This document shows positions 51,595 to 60,084 of a DNA stretch of 64,000 nt, in pieces. The notes beneath the pieces are model-generated. The model saw only the letters and a program-made list of their open reading frames with translations, was not told where the DNA came from and ran no database searches. The first letter of the stretch is position 1; every line of letters begins with the position of its first letter. Made by a program: the position numbers and the translations under genes. Origin of the DNA: Caloramator sp. E03 (GTDB lineage Bacteria; Bacillota; Clostridia; Clostridiales; Caloramatoraceae). The stretch covers positions 1,175,069-1,239,068 of the forward strand of contig NZ_CP040093.1 of the NCBI RefSeq assembly GCF_006016075.1. Reading direction: 5' to 3'.

Positions 51595-53424
51595 ATGAAA
51601 AAAATGAATATATGGAGCATCCTATACAGTATATTAATTTATACTTTTTTGTATCTTCCTATATTTATACTCGTTATGTATTCCTTTAATAACTCAAAAT
51701 TGAATTCAGTATGGACAGGATTTACAACAAAATGGTATGTAAACCTATTCCATGATGCAGCAATTTTAAATGCAATGAAAAATACTCTTTTGATTGCATT
51801 TGTTAGTACAATGTTTTCAATTGTAATAGGCACATTAACTGCAGTTGGACTGTATAGATATTCTTTTAAGGGTAAAAAATTTATTGAAAGTTTTCTTTAT
51901 ATACCTGTTGTAATACCTGAAATTGTTTTTGGTATTGCATTATTAGCATTTTTTTCTCAAATAAAGCTTCCTCTTGGGCTTTTAACTTTAATAATTGCTC
52001 ATATAACTTTTTCAATATCATATGTTGTTATTGTTGTAAAATCAAGACTTGATGGATTTGACAAGTCTCTTGAGGAGGCATCAATGGATCTTGGAGCCAC
52101 ACCAAGAGAAACTTTTTTTAAAGTTACTCTTCCTTTAATTATGCCGGGAATTATTTCAGGGGGACTCCTTGCATTTACACTATCCCTTGACGACGTTATT
52201 ATAAGCTTTTTTACAGCTGGACCATCATCAACTACTTTGCCCCTTAAAGTATTCTCTATGGTAAAATTTGGAGTAACACCTGAAATAAATGCTCTTTCAA
52301 CAATAATGATGCTTTTTAGTATTATATTTGTTATTATTGCAGAAACAATTAAAAATAAAAATTTAAAAAGTAAAAAGATAAAAACAATTTTAGTAAGCCT
52401 TGTTATAATAGCAATTACTACATCTGCTGGATTAAACATTGCAGCAGATAAAGCAAATTCAGAGCCACTTGTTCTTAATATTTTTAACTGGTCTGAATAC
52501 CTTCCTCAATCTGTAATAGATAAATTTGAGCAGACCTACAACGTAAAAGTCAATTACTCTACTTTCTCTTCAAATGAAGAAATGCTTGCAAAAATAATGG
52601 CAGGTGGTTCAGCTTATGACCTTGTTGTAGCATCGGACTATATGGTTGACATACTTGTTAAACAAGACCTTATTCAACCTATTGATAAGGATAATATACC
52701 AAATCTTTCTAATATAGGTTCTTCTTTTTTAAACCTTGAATTCGATAAAGGAAATGTATACAGCGTTCCTTATATGTGGGGAGATGCTTGTATAGTTTAT
52801 GATACTTCAAAGATTAAGGGAAATATAACTGGATTTAATGATCTTTGGAACCCTGCATTTAAAAATAGTATTGTACTTTTGGATGATGAAAGAGCAATTA
52901 TAGGCATGGCTCTTCAAAAAAATGGATATTCAATAAATGACACAGATCCAGAGCATCTTGAAAAAGCAAAAAATGACCTAATAAAACTTAAGACTAATAT
53001 TAAAGCTTATGATTCTGACAGTCCAAAGACTCTATTAATTAATGGAGAGGCAAAGATTGGGTATGTATGGGGCGCAGAGGCTTATCTTGCAAAGAAAGAA
53101 AATAAAAACCTTAAGGTTGTAATTCCTAAAGAAGGACTTTTCCTACAACAAGATAACTTTACAATACCTAAAGGTGCAAAGCAGAAAAAGCTTGCAGAAA
53201 CATTTATAAACTTTATATATAATCCTGAAATAAGTGCTGAAATATCAAAAGCCTTTCCTTATGCCAACCCTAATATAGAAGCACAAAAAATAATAGATCA
53301 GGACATTTTAAATGATATTGCAGTATATCCACCTGAAGAAGCCGTTAAAAAAGGAGAACACCTTAAAGATATCGGAAATGATATTAAGTATTTTGACAAA
53401 ATCTGGTCTCAAATAAAGCAATAA
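51595..53424 (+). CDS. potCD: Fused spermidine/putrescine permease and substrate-binding protein (PotC-PotD)
   Basis: About 609 residues joining two normally separate proteins. Residues 1-260 are PotC, with six membrane segments and EEASMDLGATPRETFFKVTLPLIMPG. A seventh hydrophobic segment (about 264-283) ends in AADKANSEP and replaces the signal peptide of PotD. The rest is a PotD-type binding protein (LNIFNWSEYLPQSVIDKFEQ, YDLVVASDYMVDIL, GYVWGAEAY). The receptor is therefore tethered to the channel. GAGGT precedes ATG 51595, one base after the potB stop. Such fusions are known in some Firmicutes. Confidence 0.92.
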   Translation: MKKMNIWSILYSILIYTFLYLPIFILVMYSFNNSKLNSVWTGFTTKWYVNLFHDAAILNAMKNTLLIAFVSTMFSIVIGTLTAVGLYRYSFKGKKFIESFLYIPVVIPEIVFGIALLAFFSQIKLPLGLLTLIIAHITFSISYVVIVVKSRLDGFDKSLEEASMDLGATPRETFFKVTLPLIMPGIISGGLLAFTLSLDDVIISFFTAGPSSTTLPLKVFSMVKFGVTPEINALSTIMMLFSIIFVIIAETIKNKNLKSKKIKTILVSLVIIAITTSAGLNIAADKANSEPLVLNIFNWSEYLPQSVIDKFEQTYNVKVNYSTFSSNEEMLAKIMAGGSAYDLVVASDYMVDILVKQDLIQPIDKDNIPNLSNIGSSFLNLEFDKGNVYSVPYMWGDACIVYDTSKIKGNITGFNDLWNPAFKNSIVLLDDERAIIGMALQKNGYSINDTDPEHLEKAKNDLIKLKTNIKAYDSDSPKTLLINGEAKIGYVWGAEAYLAKKENKNLKVVIPKEGLFLQQDNFTIPKGAKQKKLAETFINFIYNPEISAEISKAFPYANPNIEAQKIIDQDILNDIAVYPPEEAVKKGEHLKDIGNDIKYFDKIWSQIKQ

Positions 53425-53448
53425 AAATAAAATAAATAGGTCTACAAT

Positions 53449-53476
53449 AAATGTTGGGGTAATCCCAACATTTTTC
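53449..53476 (+). terminator. Terminator of the polyamine operon
   Basis: AAATGTTGGG and CCCAACATTTTT form a short-loop hairpin with a T run, 25 bp after the potCD stop. An isolated core GGGACGGTTATTTATT follows at about 53483. Confidence 0.85.
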
Positions 53477-53573
53477 ATTTTGGGACGGTTATTTATTATC
53501 TTTAATTTTAAATTTTGGAATTTTCTCGATATGTTGTTATTATTATTTGGTAGAATATTTTGGTACAAGCTAA

Positions 53574-53801
53574 GGGACGGTTAGTGTGAAAATGTCCATT
53601 TACAAAAAAGGAAAAAAGTTCAAGACAAGGGACGGTTACTTATTTCATACACAATATCTGCAAAATCAGGGGGACATGTATAAAATATTATGTCTATTAT
53701 TTAATATAATAAGTAACCGTCCCTTATGTTACCTTTGAAAAACCACAAACTTTTTCATGCCGTCGTTGTGGCTATTCATTAATCATGACCTGTTACTTAT
53801 C
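53574..53801 (-). repeat. Composite REP-like repeat, copy E (reverse)
   Basis: Near-consensus reverse copy beginning GGGACGGTTAGTGTGAAAAT and ending CATGACCTGTTACTTAT. It lies downstream of RAYT-2. Another single core (AGGACGGTTACTTATT) lies at about 53834. The rest of 53850-54018 has no feature. Confidence 0.87.
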
Positions 53802-54018
53802 TATTTGAAGGTCTACTCATCAATCGTATCTAAGGACGGTTACTTATTAATTTTATTTCACTAAAAAAACACAATAATTGCTTTATATATAAGATAAATT
53901 TTGTTCAATTTACAAAATTTATTATTATTTTGATAAGCTTGTCCACTTTAAATCATATATTTCATTTTGCATTGGACTACTATCTATTTAAACTTTTTAT
54001 CTTTTTATTTAAAATTTT

Positions 54019-54927
54019 CTATGCCTCTATCATTAATATCTCCTTAAGCAATAGTCTATATTTCTCTTCCTTTACAAGCTCCCTCCCAAGGGAACATAGC
54101 TTTGAAACGTTAGATTGCCCCATATTCCCAAGTATCCTGCATATATCGGCACATCTTAAATCACAAAACTTTCTTAACACAAAGCATAGTATTGCCTTCG
54201 CTTCCTTTGCCTCCTTTGCCCGCTTTATCCTTAGCATTAGCTTATCTACGTTGAATTTTTGTGATATTAATTCTATTATTTTATCAGGGGATAGATCCCT
54301 TACAAGGATTGTTCTCATGCTCCTATACTCTGTTCCTTCTTTCTTAAACTCTTCCCTTTGTGCATCAACAATACTTTTTACTTTAAATACAAAGTCTTTG
54401 TACATAGCCCTTGCTGTAGCTTCCTTTAGGCTAAACATAGATAATATAAATTTGTCATCTATAAGTTCAAATTCATCTGTCTTTTCCCCTAAGAATATGC
54501 CTAAAGATGAAAAGCGGTAATCCTGTGGATTTTTATCGTAGCCTTTTAGGTCTGTTGCGTTAAAGTGAACGTAGGCTGTTAAGGCAAAGAGGTATCTATC
54601 ATCCTTTACGATTAAGCTTTTGAACCTGTCTTGAAAGAGATGGCCACTTCTTTCATACCTTTTATTAAAATACATGGCATATTTATAGTTTATAAAGTGC
54701 ATTATTTTTGAGATATCTGCACCGTTTGCATCTATAATAAAATGAGCATGATTATCCATAAGGCAATAGGAATAAACTCTAAATTCGAACTGTTCTTGGG
54801 CTTTTTTCATGTAGTCAAGATATTTTATCTTATCTTTATCATCTTTATAGAGGGGAACTTCGGATATACTTTTAACCATAACATGATAAATAGAGTCATA
54901 GCTTTTTTGCCTTGCCATTCTTGGCAT
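54019..54927 (-). CDS. REP-associated tyrosine transposase (RAYT, Y1/HUH), copy 2
   Basis: 302 residues, highly similar to 19628-20545 over its whole length: HUH motif His60-Ala-His62 (MDNHAHFIID), probable catalytic Tyr119 (ALTAYVHFN) and the C-terminal HTH-like LRCADICRILGNMGQSNVS. Intact, with no frameshifts. Composite repeat copies E (downstream) and F (upstream) flank it in inverted orientation, as copies C and D flank RAYT-1, so gene and repeats may move or be maintained together. The ribosome binding site lies in a 16-bp perfect hairpin. Confidence 0.88.
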   Translation of the reverse strand: MPRMARQKSYDSIYHVMVKSISEVPLYKDDKDKIKYLDYMKKAQEQFEFRVYSYCLMDNHAHFIIDANGADISKIMHFINYKYAMYFNKRYERSGHLFQDRFKSLIVKDDRYLFALTAYVHFNATDLKGYDKNPQDYRFSSLGIFLGEKTDEFELIDDKFILSMFSLKEATARAMYKDFVFKVKSIVDAQREEFKKEGTEYRSMRTILVRDLSPDKIIELISQKFNVDKLMLRIKRAKEAKEAKAILCFVLRKFCDLRCADICRILGNMGQSNVSKLCSLGRELVKEEKYRLLLKEILMIEA

Positions 54928-54935
54928 AAAAAAAA

Positions 54936-54986
54936 CACCTCCAACTTGGAATATATTTTTAGTATTATTTTTCCAAGTTGGAGGTG
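54936..54986 (-). promoter_or_regulatory. Leader hairpin covering the RAYT-2 ribosome binding site
   Basis: CACCTCCAACTTGGAA (54936-54951) and TTCCAAGTTGGAGGTG (54971-54986) are perfect 16-bp arms around a 19-nt loop. On the mRNA the GGAGGTG is in the arm nearest the start codon, so initiation should be blocked unless the hairpin opens. Confidence 0.75.
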
Positions 54987-55020
54987 TGTTTATTCATAGA
55001 ATTGGTGTGAATGTACCTTA

Positions 55021-55247
55021 AATGAGTAACAGGTCATGACTAAAAGTAGCCACAACGACGGCATGAAAAAGTTTTAGGCTTGTCAAAGGCAACAGTAGGG
55101 ACGGTTAATTATTATATTAAATAATAGATAAAATATTTTATGCATGTACCCCTAATTTTGCAGATATTGTGTATGAAATAAGTAACCGTCCCTCGGCTTG
55201 TACTTTTTTCCTTTTTTGTAAATGGACATTTTCACACTAACCGTCCC
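55021..55247 (+). repeat. Composite REP-like repeat, copy F (forward)
   Basis: Forward copy 35 bp beyond the RAYT-2 leader hairpin. It carries GGGACGGTTAATTATT (same variant as copy A) and AATAAGTAACCGTCCC. A degraded inverted core (AATAAGTAACTGTCAC) follows near 55349; nothing else is seen up to 55381. Confidence 0.87.
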
Positions 55248-55381
55248 GGAAAGACTGGAAAAGACCGGGAAACCGCAAAATACCTCAAGTAACCCCCAAG
55301 AAAGCAAGAGGAGAAACCTAGATTTAATTGATGTAGATATATAGAAAATAAGTAACTGTCACTGTCCCAAGTTTCCAGGTT

Positions 55382-55819
55382 TTATATATGTTTATATCTT
55401 TCTATTATCTTATAAGCAAATTGAAACAAGGTCGTTGTAAATAAGATTCCAAAAGCTATTGCCCCTGCAATGGCCACTGTTTCAACAGCTTTAACGGCTG
55501 CACTGCTGTAATTGTTATTTACTAAATATAAAACTGTAAAATAAGCCCCTGCACCTGGGACAAGTGGAAAAATGCCTGGTATTGAAAATACAAAAGCAGG
55601 TGTTTTTAATATTCTTGCCATAGTTTCACTATAAAATCCCACAACAATTGCACCTATAAAAGTTGAAAAAACAACTCCATTTGTATACTTATATATAGAA
55701 ATATACGTGATCCAACTTAATCCTCCACATACTCCTGCCCAAACAAGATTTTTTTTCTGTATATTAAAAATTATCCCTCCACAAAAACTTCCTAAAAAAG
55801 CAAATAAAAAATCTCTCAC
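55382..55819 (-). CDS. Threonine/serine exporter-family membrane protein, small subunit (DUF3815/YjjB-like)
   Basis: 145 residues, four membrane segments, Gly-rich, with IPGIFPLVPGAGAYFTVLYLV, the typical motif of the C-terminal half of ThrE. It starts at GTG 55819, 4 bp after the stop of the larger partner. The two halves of ThrE are split into separate genes here, as in the YjjP/YjjB arrangement, and together probably export a small organic acid or amino acid. Confidence 0.85.
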   Translation of the reverse strand: MRDFLFAFLGSFCGGIIFNIQKKNLVWAGVCGGLSWITYISIYKYTNGVVFSTFIGAIVVGFYSETMARILKTPAFVFSIPGIFPLVPGAGAYFTVLYLVNNNYSSAAVKAVETVAIAGAIAFGILFTTTLFQFAYKIIERYKHI

Positions 55820-55823
55820 AGTA

Positions 55824-56579
55824 TCACATCCAATACATATTTAATGTTAACATAATACCAACCCCAACTCCAACAGCAATTGAAATGAAAAGCGCTTCTC
55901 CAAGCCTTGTAAAGCTTGAAATCAAATCTCCATACAAAGCATCTTTTATACCATTTGTAATACTCACGCCTGGTACAAGAATCATTATAGAACCAATAAT
56001 TATTTTATCAATATTAAAATCTGGCGAAAATTTACCTGCAATAACACTAATACCACCTGCTATCATTCCCGATATAAAGTATTCAAAAAATTGAAAAAAT
56101 CCTATAGATTCAATTTCATTTTTTACTTTAAGAATGAGCATACTTATAAAAAATGCTACAATACCATCCTTTTCAGTGCCCTTAAATAGCATTGTAAAAG
56201 AAAATGCTATTAACCCTGCTGCAATACATCTTGTTAATTGGGAAAAATATGGCATACCTTCAATATTCTTTAGTTGTTTAATAGCTTCTTCATAATTAAG
56301 TTTTTTACTTTCAAGCCTCCTTGAAAACGCATTTATTGAATCTATTCTATGTAAATCTATAGTTCTGTTCTCGATACGTTTTACATAAGTAATCATTTCA
56401 TTTTCATCTCCCATGCAGGATATTGTAAATCCTGTTGGCATAACAAAGCATTCACATTCAACTCCATAGCTTTTGCATATCTTTTTTGCAGTATACTCTA
56501 CTCTATAAATTTCAGCTCCACTTGATAGTAATATTTCTGCTGCAAGAGCTGCTATTTCTAATACATGTTTTGTAAGCAT
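55824..56579 (-). CDS. Threonine/serine exporter-family protein, large subunit (DUF1212/YjjP-like)
   Basis: About 251 residues. The cytoplasmic N-terminal half has the ThrE/DUF1212 signature LLSSGAEIYRVEYTAKKICKSYG and VMPTGFTIS; the C-terminal half has about five membrane segments with LVPGVSITNGIKDALYGD. The ATG at 56579 has AAAGG 8 nt upstream; GTG 56588 is an alternative. It is co-transcribed with the small partner at 55382-55819. Confidence 0.85.
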   Translation of the reverse strand: MLTKHVLEIAALAAEILLSSGAEIYRVEYTAKKICKSYGVECECFVMPTGFTISCMGDENEMITYVKRIENRTIDLHRIDSINAFSRRLESKKLNYEEAIKQLKNIEGMPYFSQLTRCIAAGLIAFSFTMLFKGTEKDGIVAFFISMLILKVKNEIESIGFFQFFEYFISGMIAGGISVIAGKFSPDFNIDKIIIGSIMILVPGVSITNGIKDALYGDLISSFTRLGEALFISIAVGVGVGIMLTLNMYWM

Positions 56580-56588
56580 ACTCCTCAC

Positions 56589-57065
56589 TACCTTTTAACT
56601 TTTAATTATTTAACAATCATATTATACAAATATTTATTTAAAAATCCTATAATAACTTATCTATTTAATATAAATTTTATATTTAAATAATTAATCACAT
56701 TTATTCATTTTAATAGACTTTAATAATACATATAGAAAATTTCATCTATAAGATTTTATAAAAATTATTTGAGAAAAAACTATACAACATCTCTGTTTTT
56801 AAAATTAAAAACAAACCATCTTTATGCTATATCATTTTATATCATAAGACAATCAAATATGTTATTATAATTTTGTTAAGTTATTAATTTATTAATATTC
56901 ATAACCATTTTCAAAGTTGTTTTAAAGGAGGGAAAAATTTAAATTTAAATATTGTTATAATGTTTATATATAAATCAATGTTTTCAACATAATCAACAAC
57001 AAAAATCATGCCTTTTTAATTAAGAAACAATTTATTAATACCATTTATTAAAACGGGGGAGAATT
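56589..57065. other. Gene-free AT-rich spacer
   Basis: This divergent spacer between the exporter genes and the FAD reductase is very AT-rich. I see a possible TATAAT box near 56956 on the plus strand and the GGGGGAG ribosome binding site of the reductase, but no RNA, repeat or ORF. Confidence 0.5.
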
Positions 57066-58601
57066 ATGAATCAAATCTTAAAAAACGAATTAAAAGATAT
57101 AATAATTGACACAAAAGGATCTGATGAAGAATTTATTGTAGATGTTGTAATAGTAGGAGCTGGTGGTTCTGGAACTGCCGCTGCAATTGCTGCAGCAGAA
57201 AGAGGATCAAAGGTTATGATTATTGAAAAAACAAATGTATTTGGTGGCAATACTCGTTTATCTTCAGGTTTTTTTGCAATAAACTCATCCTTTCAAAAAT
57301 CAGAGGGTTTTAATTTTTCTGTAGATGAAGCTATTAACCGTCTTATAGAGTTTAATCAATATCTCTCAAACGGTCCATTAACACGTGCTATAGTTGAAAA
57401 ATCTGCAGATACAATTGAATGGCTACAAAAGTATGGAATGGAATTTAAACTTCAAGATAAAACAACTCAATTTGCTCATGAAAATGATCCATATAAATAT
57501 AAAGTATATCATAAATATGTTAATATTAGTGCTGGTTTCAAAAAAATATATGAGCATCTTGATAAAATGGGTGCTATATTACAACTAAATACTAGCCTGA
57601 AATCAATCCTTAAAGATGAAACTGGTAATGTAATTGGTATAACAGCAATCAAAAAAGATGGAAGTATTATTACAGTAAAGGCTAAATCAACTATTATTTG
57701 TACTGGAGGATTCGGTGCAAATATAGAAAAGGTAAAAAAAACTTTAAATATAGCTTATGTTAATTCCCTTGGAATGCCAAATAGTGGTGAAGGACTGTCT
57801 CTTATGGAAGAAGTAGGTGCAATCAATTGGGATGCTACTCCCCTTCTTCATGCCTGTCAGCTTGCTAATTCTAAAGTATCTAAAGAATCAAGCAGCGATA
57901 AACTTGCTGGTTTTTCTAATTCAAGTCTTACTCAGCTGCTTATGTCGCCATTACTTTGGGTTGATCCTTATGGCTCACGATTTGTAAATGAGGATGTTGT
58001 ATATGATTCTGCTTTCTGGGCTAATGCTGCATATTCAGCAGGTGGTAGATATTACATTATTGTTGATAAAGCTACATTGGAAGATTATACAAAGGGAACT
58101 TCTATACGCATTTCTAAAGCTGGTCCTGGAGCAAATATGCAAAAGGCTGATTTTATTGAACTTGCAGAGGCTGCTGTTAAGGCAGGAACTGCTTTTAAAG
58201 GAAGTACTATTGTTGAATTGGCAAATTCTGTGGGAATGAATGCTGATGAGCTTGAACTTACAGTTACACGCTATAATAAAATGGTGAAAAATAAAATAGA
58301 TACTGACTACAATAAATCTGCTGCTTCTTTAAAATATACTGTTGAAACTGGTGATTTTTACGCATTCGAATGCCGTGTTGTATATCTTGGTACAATTGGT
58401 GGTGTAAAGGTAAATAAAAAACTTGAAGTTGTTAACATTGAATGCAAACCAATTAATGGTTTATATGCTGCAGGTGCTAGTGCAGGCGGTTATTATGCCG
58501 GAAAAGGTTATCCACCTTATGAAGGCTTGGCTAGCGGATTTGCATGGACTTCAGGCCGTATAGCAGGTGAAAATGCGGCTGTCTATGCTACTCTAAAATA
58601 A
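57066..58601 (+). CDS. FAD-dependent oxidoreductase, fumarate reductase/flavocytochrome c-like
   Basis: 511 residues. FAD-binding VVIVGAGGSGTAAAIAAAERG (about 27-47), EKTNVFGGNTRLSSG, the CTGGFGAN loop, and the C-terminal LGTIGGVKVNKKLEV and GYPPYEGLASGFAWTSGRIAGE typical of fumarate/urocanate/acrylate reductases. No CXXCH heme motifs, no FMN-binding domain and no signal peptide are present, so it is a cytoplasmic soluble reductase lacking the usual electron-delivery domain. It may reduce an alpha,beta-unsaturated acid or a ketosteroid-like compound; a cinnamate-type substrate would fit the neighbouring phenolic genes but is not shown. GGGGGAG precedes the ATG. Confidence 0.78.
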   Translation: MNQILKNELKDIIIDTKGSDEEFIVDVVIVGAGGSGTAAAIAAAERGSKVMIIEKTNVFGGNTRLSSGFFAINSSFQKSEGFNFSVDEAINRLIEFNQYLSNGPLTRAIVEKSADTIEWLQKYGMEFKLQDKTTQFAHENDPYKYKVYHKYVNISAGFKKIYEHLDKMGAILQLNTSLKSILKDETGNVIGITAIKKDGSIITVKAKSTIICTGGFGANIEKVKKTLNIAYVNSLGMPNSGEGLSLMEEVGAINWDATPLLHACQLANSKVSKESSSDKLAGFSNSSLTQLLMSPLLWVDPYGSRFVNEDVVYDSAFWANAAYSAGGRYYIIVDKATLEDYTKGTSIRISKAGPGANMQKADFIELAEAAVKAGTAFKGSTIVELANSVGMNADELELTVTRYNKMVKNKIDTDYNKSAASLKYTVETGDFYAFECRVVYLGTIGGVKVNKKLEVVNIECKPINGLYAAGASAGGYYAGKGYPPYEGLASGFAWTSGRIAGENAAVYATLK

Positions 58602-58879
58602 ATTAATTTAACTTTTTTGTTAAATATTTGGGATAAAAAATTGACATGCTCCCTTTATGGTAAACAATTAAAATAATAAAGCTTTGGCCATAAGGAGGAG
58701 TATATTTTTTATTTTCATAAAAAGTAAAACTAAAACATTTCTAATTTTCTTTTAACCATTTGCAATAACTAAAATTTTTTTGATATATGGAACATTAAAA
58801 ACAAATTTCTAATTTATTTCCATTTCACTTTCTACGTTGAAAGATAGTTTTTCTGTTAAATTGATATCATTATGCATAA

Positions 58880-59195
58880 AATAAGTAACAGGTCATGATT
58901 AAAAGTAGCCACAACGACGGCATGAAAAAGTTTGTGTTTTTTCAAAGGTAACAGAAGGGACGGTTACTTATTATATTAAATAATAGACATAATAACAGGA
59001 GGGACGGTTATTTATTATATTAAATAAACATACTATTTTATGGATGTCCCCATGGATGTCCCCCTGATTTTGCAGATATTGTGTATGAAATAAGTAACCG
59101 TCCCTCGTCTTGTATTAAATTGATATCATTATGCATAAAATAAGTAACCGTCCTTGAATTTGTTACAAAATTATATAAAATAAGTAACCGTCCCC
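58880..59195 (+). repeat. Composite REP-like repeat, copy G (forward, rearranged) plus two single cores
   Basis: Copy G (to about 59104) has an internal duplication: two successive cores, GGGACGGTTACTTATT and GGGACGGTTATTTATT, and a doubled ATGGATGTCCCC. Its right third (TGTAAATGGACATT) is missing. Two further AATAAGTAACCGTCC cores follow near 59138 and 59180, the first preceded by a duplicate of the left flank (TTGATATCATTATGCATAAA). The preceding 58602-58879 has no ORF. Confidence 0.82.
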
Positions 59196-59258
59196 AAATT
59201 TATCTGAATTTACAAAAAAATACTTGACTTGTGTTAGCTAGTCTGCAATTATATAAAA

Positions 59259-59365
59259 GGGTGCTGCTTATTGGTTAGGTTAAATCAATGTGCCATTTTA
59301 CTTTTATCCCAAGTTGGAGGAAGGTTTATTGGGATAGTAAAAGTTTTACATAATAAGCAGCACCC
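59259..59365. repeat. 107-bp nested palindrome between repeats and livF
   Basis: GGGTGCTGCTTATT (59259-59272) and AATAAGCAGCACCC (59352-59365) are perfect 14-bp ends. Inside, TTTTACTTTTATCCCA faces TGGGATAGTAAAAG. It lies 18 bp after the livF stop and may serve as its terminator. Confidence 0.65.
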
Positions 59366-59382
59366 GTTTTGGCTATTATTAC

Positions 59383-60084
59383 TTATTCTCCAAGATACGC
59401 TTTTTTTACATCTTCATTTTGGAGTATCTCTTTGGCATCTCCTTCCAAGCTTATTGTCCCTGTTTCAAGAACATAAGCCCTATTTGCAATTGACAAGGCT
59501 ATATGTGCATTTTGTTCAACAAGAAGTATAGTTCTTCCTTCTTTATTTATTTCTTTTATTATTTTAAATATTTCTTTTACAAGGAGTGGCGAAAGCCCCA
59601 TAGATGGTTCATCTAAAAGTAACAGATCTGGATTTGACATAAGTGCTCTTCCAATTGCAAGCATCTGCTGTTCTCCACCTGATAGCGTACCTGCAATTTG
59701 ATTTCTTCTTTCCTTTAGTCTTGGAAATAATTCGTAAACAAGTTCATAATCTTTTTTAACATTTTTATCTTTTCTCAAATATGCACCCATTTCAAGATTC
59801 TCCATTACTGTCATTGAAGGAAAAACTCTTCTACCTTCAGGGCATTGTATTAACCCCATAGATACTATTTTCGAAGGATTAAGGTTTGTAATAATTGTAT
59901 CTTTATACATTATAGAACCAGAAGAAACAGGCTCTAAGCCAGAGATTGCTCTTAAAGTTGTTGTCTTACCAGCACCATTTGCACCAATTAAAGTTACAAT
60001 CTCCTTTTTTTTAACTTCAAAGCTTATTCCTTTTATTGCATGAATAACTCCATAGTGCACATTTAAGTCCTTAACTTTCAGCAT
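59383..60084 (-). CDS. livF: Branched-chain amino acid ABC transporter ATPase LivF
   Basis: 233 residues: Walker A GANGAGKTTT, signature LSGGEQQM, Walker B LLLLDEPSMGLSP, LVEQNA switch. Second ATPase of the LIV importer. Its ATG overlaps the livG stop (TAATG). It is the last gene of livKHMGF. Confidence 0.94.
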   Translation of the reverse strand: MLKVKDLNVHYGVIHAIKGISFEVKKKEIVTLIGANGAGKTTTLRAISGLEPVSSGSIMYKDTIITNLNPSKIVSMGLIQCPEGRRVFPSMTVMENLEMGAYLRKDKNVKKDYELVYELFPRLKERRNQIAGTLSGGEQQMLAIGRALMSNPDLLLLDEPSMGLSPLLVKEIFKIIKEINKEGRTILLVEQNAHIALSIANRAYVLETGTISLEGDAKEILQNEDVKKAYLGE

